Positions 54,930-64,000 of a stretch of DNA of 64,000 nt are shown one piece after another; the stretch's first letter is position 1; every line of letters begins with the position of its first letter. The DNA comes from Anaeramoeba flamelloides (Eukaryota; Metamonada; Anaeramoebidae), in assembly GCA_027625915.1 (NCBI GenBank), contig JANTQA010000036.1, positions 9,507,001-9,571,000 on the forward strand. Direction: 5' to 3'. Both the position numbers and the translations under genes were made by a program. The notes below the pieces were generated by a model. That model was not told the DNA's origin and did no database searches. It worked only from the letters and a program-made list of their open reading frames with translations.

Positions 54930-55290
54930 GCTGTTAGGTTTTTTTAAAATTGGGAAATAAACTGAAAATTAAATTTAATTTTCGTTTTATTTCAAAAAGT
55001 AAAAAAAACCTAGAACACTTTCGAAATAAAATAGATAACCTCAAAAAACCTAGAACACATCAAAAATAAATAGAAAACTCAAAAAAACATCACGAAAATC
55101 GATAGATTTAACAGATAAAATAAAAAACCCCAAAAAAACCTGAACACTTAACAGATAAAACAGAAAACCTCAAGACTATCGCCTTTAATTTTTGCAGAAT
55201 TTAAAAGAAATAAGTAAACTCTAAGATTTAACTCAATTCATTTAAAAAACCTAGGCACTTGATGGCACGTCCTTAAACACTATAAAGCAC
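54930..55290 (+). repeat. Family D composite repeat, copy 5
   Basis: GTTAGGTTTTTTTAAAATTG hairpin, three AACCT(A)GAACAC units separated by AATAGAAAACCTC-like spacers, then GAATTTAAAAGAAATAAGTA and the GGCACTTGATGGCACGTCC end. It begins about 330 bp after the SEC61A stop. Confidence 0.58.
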
Positions 55291-56570
55291 TTCTTGAATC
55301 TTCAAAATATTTTTTTTAATGTTTTTTATCATAGCTATAATATAGACAATATTATTGCTCAAAAGTAAACTTTTCTTTAATAAAATGAAAAAAAATGCAA
55401 GATAAAGTTTAAGAAATAAAAGTAAGCAGAAAAATAAAAAAAAAATATTTTTTTTTCAAACTCCATGCGTTAAAAGGGTTTTTGGTTGTTTCCTTAAATG
55501 TTGAAAAGTACTTGTTCACTACCATAATTAAAATTTTTCTATTTTATTCAATATACTCCATTCAAAAACATTTAGATAAAAAATTTAAAAATTAAAAATG
55601 AATAACAATATGAAAATTTTCAACCAAAATGATTTTTCTCAATTAAACTATTTTGGGTGTGTTTATTTTGAGAAAGTTGATTCATTATATCTAATTAACG
55701 CCTAATTAAGGAAAATGAATTGAAAAAAATTTTCTAAACACCTCAATTAAATTGTTAAAATTCTATAAAAATATTTGAAGTAAATTTCTAAAGACAATAA
55801 ATCTCATATTTCAAGAATGTAGAAATCAAAGTAATTAATCCAATAGATTTTTTTTTCATAAATTATTAATTTATATAAGAAATAAGTACAATACATTAGA
55901 TTTAAAGTTTAAGTAAGTTCATTTATTAATTTTTCATATTATTTATTGTCTTAATTTCTAAATAGACCAAAGTATTATAATTAATAGATTTTAAATATTA
56001 CGATAATTACCACAATTATAAATTATAATGTTTACTTGATTAATAAAATGTTTATAGGTAAAATCAGAATTGTTTTGATTTTTTTATAATATTTTCAATT
56101 GACCAAAAAAAAAATCGAATTAATGGAGGTTTTGAAAATTTATCATTTTTATATTAAATAGTAAAACAAAAAAAAAAATGAATTAATCACAAATAAATAT
56201 TAAATTCCGAACCATAAGAATAATTTAAAAACAAAACATCGAATCACACTTTTATTAAAATTTAAACCCAATAAAAATGTTAAAAAGTATTCATATGGTT
56301 TGGAAATTATCTGAAAGTTTAAAAACATTTGAAAAGACTCAACTCTTTTTTAAAAAGTCTTGAGGTTTTTTTGAGGGAAGTTTTTAAATTATATTTTTTT
56401 TAAAATTTGTACTTTTGTTAAAATAATGTGCCCATACTGGGAAAATAAGTATTTCAAATAAAAAAAAAAAAAGATTCTTTTTCTGAAATACTTTTATATT
56501 AACATATCAAAGAGGCATACATAAAATAAACAATTGAGAAATACCTTTTTGGTTTCCCAATGTTCTATTA

Positions 56571-56770
56571 ACACCAGTATCAATTTTAAGATCAAAATAT
56601 AGAAAGAAATTTAAACCACACAGCAAAAATTAAATATTAAGTCACAAAATTCGGAATTACTAGTAAAATAATTTGTAAAAAAAAATTATCAAGAAATGTT
56701 CCTTAATTTCTGATTTTTTTTGTATCTTTGTTTTTTGTGGAAAATTTCTAACTTAAAGTTGTACTTACTG
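56571..56770. mobile_element. Palindromic TA-flanked MITE (family T), copy 4, degraded
   Basis: The left ACACCAGTATCAATTTTAAG and the reversed right end CAGTAAGTACAACTTTAAG align base for base with the family end CAGTCAGTTTCACTTTTAAG, and TA flanks both sides (56,569-56,570 and 56,771-56,772). The interior retains AAGTCACAAAATTCGG and TAGTAAAATAATTTGTAAAA from the family. Confidence 0.62.
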
Positions 56771-57869
56771 TATGAATGAGAAATTCCAAAAATAAAAAAT
56801 TCAAAGTAAAAATTACTTAAAAAATAGAGTAATTATTGAAAATTACAATTTCAAAAACAACACATTTCTACAAAAATTGAAAAACTTTCAAACAATTAAA
56901 ATAAATTCAATTCTCATATAAAATTTTACTTAAATATTAAGTGAATATACTTTCAAAATTGATCTGAATGTAAGTACAATATCGTATACGGGATTATATT
57001 TTTATAAGAATAGCAAAATGTTCATTGTTATTTTGAAACCCAGTGTTTAATTTATGAAGAGTATTTTTATGCTTTTTTGTTAAAGATTTTTTAAGGAAGA
57101 ATTTCCATTTCATCATATTAATAACTTTAATTGTGACAAAATTACTGAATAGGGTTTTTTTGAGTACCATGTAATATTGAAAATTTGAAAAAAAATACCA
57201 TTCAAGTTCTATTTGTGAAAAGAACCAAAAAAAGCAAATAAAAATTAAACCAGGGTTATATCTTGAATTTTTGATTGTTTTGAACATTTTTATTGATCAA
57301 ATATTTAGTTTTGCTAAGTTATAATTTATTTTTGAATCTAGAAATGTGGTTATTGGAAAGCTTGAAATTAATCTAAGAATAAACCAAAATAAAAAAAAAG
57401 ACCTGAGGAGGTTATGTATTTGTAATTGATAAATTCTTTTTAAATACCATACACGAAAGATCATATTTCTAGAGTAACTTTTTGAAATTAAGAATGAACA
57501 AAAAAGTCAGCAAATGGCTATTTTGGGAGATTTATTTTCTTTTTCTTCTAAATTTGAAAAAATTCAAGCATTTAATTATACTTATATTTTCCCCATCCAT
57601 TGTTATTTATTATTATTTTATAAAAATAGGTCATTACAAATTTGTTTTCAAAATTCTTTTTTCAAATATTTTTAGTAAGCAAAAAAAAATAAATCAGTTT
57701 CAAAAATTAAAGCAAAGAAATTGAATTCTCTATATCAAAAAACACTGTTACAAAAAAATTTAACCCAAAGATAATAAAACAATTGAGAAAAAAAATATAA
57801 AGCAAAATTCGAAATAATTTTGAGTTATCTAATTTAAACAAAAAAACATAATTGTAAAATCAAGAAATA

Positions 57870-58269
57870 CAGCTGTTCCAAGGCTACCAATGTTTTTTTT
57901 TCAATATCGAATTTTGATGTTGGTATATATTTTTTAAAGTTGAATATAAGAATAAGATAGGCATTTCAATGAGTTATTGTTTCATAAATGAGCTACTATA
58001 AAAAATAAAGTTATGATGTGATCAAAAAAAAATTTCATTTTTTTAAAAGTTATTTTTTTATTGTTTCTCAACCAATTTTCGATGTTTAGAGTTATTTAGG
58101 GTTCTGAAAAAATTTTTTATAAATATCAGATAAAATTCTTGAATATTGACTAATTTAGGAAATTATTTTTTCAATGTGAGCTATATTATTCTTATATTCG
58201 ACTTTAAAAAATATATACCAACATCAAAAATCAATATGGAAAAAATTGGCTATAGCTTTGGATAGACTG
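57870..58269. mobile_element. 400 bp TA-flanked element with ~80 bp inverted ends (family F)
   Basis: The left arm begins CAGCTGTTCCAAGGCTACCA and the reversed right arm begins CAGTCTATCCAAAGCTATAG. The inner parts (TTTTGATGTTGGTATATATT, then TTTTAAAGT.GAATATAAGAATAA) are nearly identical in both. TA flanks each end. CAG ends plus TA flanks fit Tc1/mariner-derived MITEs. Single copy in this window. Confidence 0.7.
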
Positions 58270-58957
58270 TAAATACACCAAATAAATCTAAATTCCCAAG
58301 AAGTTATTTACAAAATACCCTTTTTTCGAGAACTAAAACTTGAATTAGATTAATTAAATGAAAATAGGATTTTAAATTTCATTTTATTGATACCTCTCGA
58401 AATAAAAAGTAATTTGTTAATCAAAAATTTTACAAACAAAAGTTTTTTCATTCAAAAATAAAAATAAAATCAAGTAAAGGAGAAGTAATTGGATCAAATT
58501 TTTTCGATGAAACCAAGAAATAAAGGAATTTTTTATTTATTTTTTCTTGATCAATTTCTTCATTGTTAAGATTTCCATTTTTTAATTGGTTTTGAAATAT
58601 ATAATAATAGGATATACTGATCTCAAGTTTATATTAAATTATTAATGTACTTAGTTTAGAAATGATTTTAAGAATTTGTTTTGTATAAACATTTATACTC
58701 AAAATTTGTAAAATGTGCCTACTCCCTTAACGACTTTCTTTGGGAAATAAATAAAAACCAAGAGAATGAATACCAACAAAATACACAATTATCAACACTA
58801 CAAAGAAACAAACATTTTATTTAAAGCCAGGATAAGATAAATAAACAAAAAAAGTTTAATGTAATCGCATTCTAATCTTTTTTTTATTCTAATAATATTC
58901 TTAAATTCTCATTTTTTTATTCTGGTAATCAATCATTCTTCTTAAAATTATCTTCCT

Positions 58958-61900
58958 ATGGATATCGACAAGTATCTTGAAACACTTAAAAAATGCACAT
59001 ATCTTCCTGAACATCAACTTAAACAATTGTGTGAAAAAGTGAAAGAACTTTTAATCGAAGAAAATAACGTTCAACCTGTCCAAAGCCCAGTGACTATCTG
59101 TGGAGATATTCATGGGTAAATTTGTTTTTTTTTTTAGAAAAGGGTGTCTTGACAATTATTCAAACAACCGACCCTCACAATAGTTTTTACAATTTATACA
59201 ATCAAACAAATGATTCACTTTTTATCTATTTTTCTTTTTGTTACCAATTTCTTTTCCTTTTTGATTAAAACAAAAAACAGACAATTTTATGATCTTCTCG
59301 AATTGTTTAGATCTGGTGGTGAAGTAGGAGACACAAATTACATTTTCATGGGAGACTACGTTGATCGTGGTTATTATTCACTTGAAACTTTGACTTATTT
59401 AATGGCGCTTAAAGTAAAGTAAGCAACATTCACAATTTTCATTGTGTAAAAAAAATTTGTTTAAAATGAAACAAAAGCCAACTTAATCTACTCCTTTTTT
59501 TCTGTCTGCAAATAAGAACAATAAATTAAAATTATCCTACTCTTCTTTATTTTATCTCCCTTTCAAAATCAAACAAAAAACATCTTTCTTTCTCACGGTT
59601 GTCTCTTTTTTTCTTAATGACTATTTCTTAGGTATCCAAACAAAATCTTGCTTTTAAGAGGGTAACTTTTTAGTTTTTTTTTCTTCTCTTTTCTTTTTTT
59701 AATTGTAATGAACATAGCCCTATCTCAAAGTAATATTCATATTACTTTTATATTTTTGCTCCAAACAAAAATCATAAAATCAAAATGACCAAAACAACAT
59801 AACCACAATCAAACCAACAATAAAAAACATTTTAATCAACAAACAAAATAAATAATATTATAGAAACCATGAAAGCCGTCAAATTACTCAAGTTTGTTTT
59901 TAATATTTCCAATTCCCTTTGATTTTATTCGACTTACAATTATTTTTTTTTTAATCTTTGTCTATTCAATTAACAACCTTAAAAATACTTATTAGGTTTA
60001 TGGTTTTTATGAAGAGTGTTTACAAAAATATGGAAATCCAAATCCTTGGAGATACTGTACTCAAGTTTTTGATTATTTTACCCTAGCAGCCGTATTTAAT
60101 CTTTTTTTTTTTCTTTTGAAATTGCTTTTCTATCTTCGAAATTTCATTATTTTTGTTTTTTATTTCAACTATTTTTCAAAATATAACTCACAACAGATCT
60201 TTTTCTTCAATTTATTGTTTGAAAAATACTTGTTCAGAAATATTAGTCTAATTTTTTGCATTTTCTAGGGAATTTACCCCGCCTACGAAAATAATTGCAA
60301 AATCTGGATATCTGAATTAAAAAAAATATAATATTTCTAATATATTAAAAAATAATAATAATATTAATACTATTTTTGATAGAATTAGAAAAAGAGATAA
60401 CTCATATTTATTAGCCCTAGTGGGTAATAAATTTATTTTTGATTCTTTAAAAAATTTCTAAATAAAAATTTAGGAATTTGAGAAGTGCCATATAGTACCG
60501 TCAAGTACCGTCAAGTGCCTAGCTTTTCTTGAGGTTTTCTGTTTTATCTGTTAAGTGTTCTAGGTTTTTTTGAGGTTTTCTATTTTATTTTGAAGTGTTC
60601 TAGGTTTTTTTTACTTTTCAAAATAAATAGAAAACTCAAAAAAACCTAACGAAAATCTATTGATTTTACAAATAAACAGAAAAATCAAGAAAAGCTAACG
60701 GCGTTTTTCAAGAATTCAAAAGTATGGAGAAAAATCTGAGATTTTACTCAATTCTTTTGAATTCTGGAAAACATAACGTTAAATAACCGCGTTTTTTTTT
60801 ACTTTTTGAAATAAAAAGAAAATTTAATAAATTTTCTGTTCATTACAAAAATTAAAAAAAAACACAACGGGAAAGTAAAAAAAAAAAAAATAATATTTTT
60901 TTCAATTTAAATGAATAAATAATTCTTTAATAGTCAAAATAATTGATTATCCCTGAGAAAGATATTTATTAAATTTAAAACTCTTTTGAAAGATATTATT
61001 AAAACCACTTAAATGTGAAAAAAAATTTTACAATTTTTTACTATTAATTTGAAAAAAAATCTTAATAGAACCTGGAAAAGTGGATTTTCCAACTTAAATT
61101 GTTAAATATATTGAAAAATAATTTTTGTACAAATTTCTTTTATTAACCAATAGTGTTTATTCAAAGTAAATTAATCAAAAAGTCAAAAATTAGCAAATAT
61201 TTAATATTTTTTTCACAAAATTTTTTCATGATCAATTGTGATAAATTTTAAATATAAGAAATGTAATGAAGATTTTATTTTAATTCCTTTTATTTTCAGA
61301 AAAATGTGAGAGTTGAAAAAAGAATAAGAATAAGAATATTTATTTATTGTAGAAATGGAGGAAAAGACGAATATAATATAGAATAGGAAGACGAAAGTAT
61401 AGATAAAAAAAAAAGAAAAGAAAAAAATTCATAAAAAATAATATCAAAGCAAATCAAATCAAATCAAGATTATTCACTATTGTCAACCTTTCTAGAATTT
61501 AAAAGAATTGAAGAAAATCAAAGATTTTACTCTATTCTTTTGAATTCGAAAAAAATCAATGTTAGCTTTTTTTTAATGACTGTTTTGTATAAGAAATCAA
61601 TCGATTTTCGTTAGGTTTTTTTGAGTTTTCTCTTTATTTAGAAAATCAATAGATTTTCGTTAGGTTTTTTTTACTTTTCGAAATAAACAGAAAATTTTAA
61701 TAATTTTTCGGTTTATTTCGAAAAGTAAAAAAAACCTAGAACACTTCAAAAATAAAATAGAAAACCTCAAAAAAACCTAGAACACTTAACAGAATAAACG
61801 AAACCCTCAAGAAAACCGTAGTTATGCTTTTTTTTAATTTTTGTTTTGATTCGAAAATTAATTGATTGCCGAAAAAAAGAAAAATTCTGGAAAACCGACC

Positions 61901-63100
61901 TTCGTTTTTTTTTTTTTTTTTTACTTTAAGAAATAAAATGAGATTGTTAATAAGTTTTCATTTACAAAATTGAATAACATTGTTTGCTTTCCCAGAATTT
62001 AAAAGAATAAGCTATTTTTGAAAAAAACGTAGCAATTTTATTAAAAATATCTTTTTTAAAACTCAATTCTAACATGATAATTTAAATATTTAAAATTGAA
62101 ATTTATCGTAAATTGATTCTATACAATAATTCCATTTATTTGTAAGTTATTAAACTAAATAAAATATAACAAAGTTTCTGATCACAATTTTAGATGATAT
62201 TTTTTCGGGGTATCAAAATTGGTTTTTTTCTTTTTGAATCTTAAAAATTTTTTTTCCAAAGATGTTTAATCTTGTTAAAATTTCCTAAAGAAAGAAAAAC
62301 TTATAACAGTATTTTATTGTTTAAAAAATCGTTTCCATCCATACAGTCAGTTCCACTTTTAAGGCACAAACTTCAACGAAAATTAAGGCACGATAAAAAT
62401 CTCAAATTAAGGCACAAAATTCAGATTCTAGAAAAAATAATTGGTGTAAAAAAAAATTCCAAATTTTGTGACTTAATTTGAGATTTTTTGTGCCTTAAAT
62501 TTCGTTGAAAGTTTGTGTCTTAAATTTGAAACTGACTGTAACATATTGTCCGTTTTTAATTGAGTTTTGTCGTACTTTGTTTTGTACAAAAAAATTGAGA
62601 TTTTTTTGTTTTATTTTTTGCAATATTTTGAAATACAAACAATTGGCGCTGATTCACTAAGTATTAATATCCCTCTAAATTTGATATTATCAATTTACAA
62701 ATTGAACGACTCTAAAAGAGAAGAGTATTTGAAATAAAAATAAAAAAAAATGCAACACTTTTTTTGAAATACCTTATTGTAATCCTATTTATAAGATTAA
62801 CAGTGCTATTTATAATTTATGAATACTTTTATTGAAAAAACATGAATTTTCTTTCACAATTATAATTAAAACAATAAATAAATGTGTTGTGTACTGAATT
62901 TTAAATTCATCAACTATCTATTTATTTTCATTTCAAATCTTTTTCTATTTCAGCGCCAATTAATTTAATTATTTCCGTTTTGTTTATCTTTTATTTTATT
63001 TTTATTTGAAAAAAAAAAATTCAATAGGTTGTTGATCAAACAATATTATGTGTTCATGGTGGATTATCACCTGGTATGACTTTTCATTTTCAATTTTTTG

Positions 63101-63134
<34 letters not shown>

Positions 63135-63775
63135 TATCCCCTTTTCGTCATTTTTAATCTTTGAACAACTTTTCAATTAATTATACCCAACTTTTTCTTA
63201 TTGTAAATTTTAGAAATTACAACAATTGATCAAATTCGATCAATTAATAGAATGGATGAGGTCCCACATGAAGGAGCATTTTGCGATTTAGTATGGTCAG
63301 ATCCTGAAGAAATTGAGGGGTGGGCTACTTCCCCACGTGGAGCAGGTTGGCTATTTGGAAAAAAAGTTACAAATGAATTTAATAAAATCAATGACTTATC
63401 TTTAATCTGCAGGGCACATCAAATTGTGCAAGAAGGCTATCGTTATTCGTACGGGGAAGAGAGTTTGGTAACAATTTGGAGTGCTCCTAATTATTTTTAT
63501 CGGTAAATTTGATATATTTTTATTTTATTTTATTTTGATGAAATTAATATAAAAATTAAAGATTCTGACAATTTCATAATACGATTTCTTTTATTTTATT
63601 TTATTTTATTTTTGATTTGTTTATTTCTTTTTATTATAATCTTTATAGAAGTGGAAATGTTGCCTCTATTATGATTCTCGATGACAAATTAAATAGAAAT
63701 TTCAAAATCTTTTCAGCAGTTCCAGATGAAGAAAGAGAAACCCCTCCAAGAGTATCCATGCCAATATTTTTATAA
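58958..63775 (+). CDS. PPP6C: Serine/threonine protein phosphatase 6 (PP6/Sit4-type) catalytic subunit
   Basis: Eight exons: 58958-59115, 59281-59418, 59632-59661, 59864-59891, 59996-60091, 63028-63073, 63214-63502 and 63649-63775; all phases agree and the product is 303 residues (human PPP6C 305). Metal-binding and catalytic motifs are intact: GDIHG (49-53), GDYVDRG (77-83), GNHE (109-112), plus [16 protein letters not shown] and CRAHQ. PP6-like rather than PP2A/PP4-like features are [35 protein letters not shown] and [20 protein letters not shown]. The C-terminus (SMPIFL) keeps the final Leu methylated in PP2A-type enzymes but not the usual YFL. PP6 acts in cell-cycle and stress signalling with SAPS subunits; partners are not visible here. 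Exons 3 and 4 are micro-exons of 30 and 28 nt that split the GNHE region. The intron after exon 5 is 2,936 bp; the donor after exon 4 is GTTTGT. Confidence 0.95.
60485..60870 (-). repeat. Family D composite repeat, copy 6 (inverted)
   Basis: It begins with three short iterations of a GTACCGTCAAGT-like unit (TAGTACCGTCAAGTACCGTC), then GTGCCTAG, AAGTGTTCTAGGTTTTTTT twice and the hairpin arms. It is the reverse complement of the copy about 1 kb downstream in the same intron. Confidence 0.6.
61490..62009 (+). repeat. Family D composite repeat, copy 7
   Basis: TTCGTTAGGTTTTTTTTACT, the CGAAATAAACAG hairpin, AACCTAGAACACTT twice and CCAGAATTTAAAAGAATAAG at its right edge. That last module is cut at a TA by the element starting at 62,010. 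Confidence 0.6.
62010..62774. mobile_element. TA-flanked ~570 bp element, copy 2, interrupted by a nested MITE
   Basis: The left end AGCTATTTTTGAAAAAAACG and right end GCAACACTTTTTTTGAAATA then CCT match the ends of the element at 6868-7450, with TA outside each. Interior landmarks in the same order as copy 1: TTTCTGATC, GATATTTTTT, TTTAAAAAATC, TCGTAC, TTTTGTAC. Removing the nested MITE and one TA leaves about 568 bp against 583 for copy 1. Confidence 0.7.
62344..62538. mobile_element. Palindromic TA-flanked MITE (family T), copy 5, nested in another element
   Basis: Ends CAGTCAGTTCCACTTTTAAG and, reversed, CAGTCAGTTTCAAATTTAAG, with TA on both sides (62,342-62,343 and 62,539-62,540). The arms continue through GCACAAACTT and a CTCAAATTAAGGCACAAAA stretch pairing with its complement. 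It is the best-preserved copy of the family in the window. Confidence 0.82.
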
Positions 63776-64000
63776 TTGTATTTATTATGTTATGAACAAA
63801 TTTTTTTATTTTAGAATTAACTTTTTTATATGTTAATATTTTTTAAAAAAAAAAAAAAAAGCTAAAGACTCCTTATTTTATTAAACATTATTAAAAAAAA
63901 TACAATTTAGATTTATTTATTTCATTTAAAAAATAATAGTTATAAATTAAGATATTTTCTATTTTTTATTTTCTTATTTTTTATCATTATAAAATTTTTA
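63776..64000. other. 3' flank of the PP6 gene
   Basis: AT-rich sequence with A/T runs and no further gene before the window ends. Confidence 0.6.

Larger units (their letters stand above)
54600..58957. other. 4.4 kb intergenic region between SEC61A and the PP6 gene
   Basis: No exon recognised. It contains a family D copy (54,930-55,290), a family T MITE (56,571-56,770) and a 400 bp TA-flanked element (57,870-58,269). 55.4-56.5 kb shows nothing interpretable. Confidence 0.55.
60092..63027 (+). other. 2.9 kb repeat-filled intron 5 of the PP6 gene
   Basis: GTATTT donor after GCAGCC and CAATAG acceptor, phase 0. It contains two inverted family D copies (60,485-60,870 and 61,490-62,009) and a TA element (62,010-62,774) carrying a nested MITE (62,344-62,538). 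More than half of the intron is recognisable repeat. Confidence 0.9.

Noticed and set aside
50170-63775. Functional clustering of SEC61A, PP6 and LTV1
   Set aside because: They are same-strand neighbours separated by 4-6 kb of repeat-rich DNA, with no evidence of co-transcription or shared function.
1-64000. tRNA, rRNA or CRISPR loci
   Set aside because: I looked for T-loop/B-box-like GGTTCGA contexts, conserved rRNA stretches and regularly spaced repeats, and found none that could be supported.
1-64000. Retroelement or virus-like coding remnants
   Set aside because: No reverse transcriptase, integrase, capsid or packaging-ATPase motif was recognised in any long frame; the mobile content seen is short DNA-transposon type.

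Overview
This is a window of nuclear DNA from an AT-rich, intron-bearing microbial eukaryote. Ten conserved or plausible protein-coding loci lie in very AT-rich non-coding DNA full of homopolymer runs and small palindromic repeats. All introns modelled are GT-AG, mostly with GTAAAT or GTAAG-type donors, and the nine confident genes all end in TAA. Long-tailed class I myosin, a vacuolar ATPase, an MLF protein and Lys/Glu/Gln-rich low-complexity tails suit a free-living amoeboid protist. Anaeramoeba-like metamonads or an amoebozoan are possibilities, but this is an impression from style and not a demonstrated placement.

Layout. 0.9-2.5 kb: MLF-family protein (+). 3.4-4.3 kb: a tentative three-exon membrane-protein fragment (+). 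4.8-9.6 kb: V-ATPase subunit E (-), with a 3.6 kb intron. 10.05-10.74 kb: FGFR1OP2/SIKE-family coiled-coil protein (+), divergent from V-ATPase E. 10.7-18.6 kb: gene-poor repeat cluster. 18.6-24.2 kb: class I myosin (+). 24.2-30.3 kb: gene-poor, with a triplet of palindromic MITEs. 30.3-33.1 kb: a 946-residue, very acidic, internally duplicated protein (-). 36.8-37.5 kb: ribosomal protein uL11/RPL12 (+). 37.5-42.1 kb: second repeat cluster. 42.1-44.0 kb: LTV1-like 40S assembly factor (+). 44.0-50.2 kb: repeats. 50.2-54.6 kb: Sec61 alpha (+). 59.0-63.8 kb: PP6/Sit4-type phosphatase (+), with two micro-exons and a 2.9 kb repeat-filled intron.

The genes are housekeeping functions with no operon-like logic: translation (uL11, LTV1), secretion (Sec61 alpha), acidification (V-ATPase E), actin and membrane work (myosin I), and signalling (PP6 and a STRIPAK-type coiled coil).

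The less ordinary content is in the non-coding DNA. By eye I can recognise at least eight families of short dispersed elements. They are: a ~195 bp palindromic family flanked by TA (five copies); a ~400 bp TA-flanked element; a ~580 bp TA-flanked family, one copy of which carries a nested 195 bp element; a ~500 bp family with ~80-100 bp inverted ends (three copies); a TTAA-flanked family ending in AGTCCC; a ~550 bp family with a degraded coding remnant (four copies); a composite palindrome-rich family seen only right of 34 kb; and several shorter repeats. Many sit in the single oversized intron that several genes carry. A CpG-dense island with three ACGCGT hexamers beside a TA microsatellite at 49.2 kb is unlike anything else in the window.
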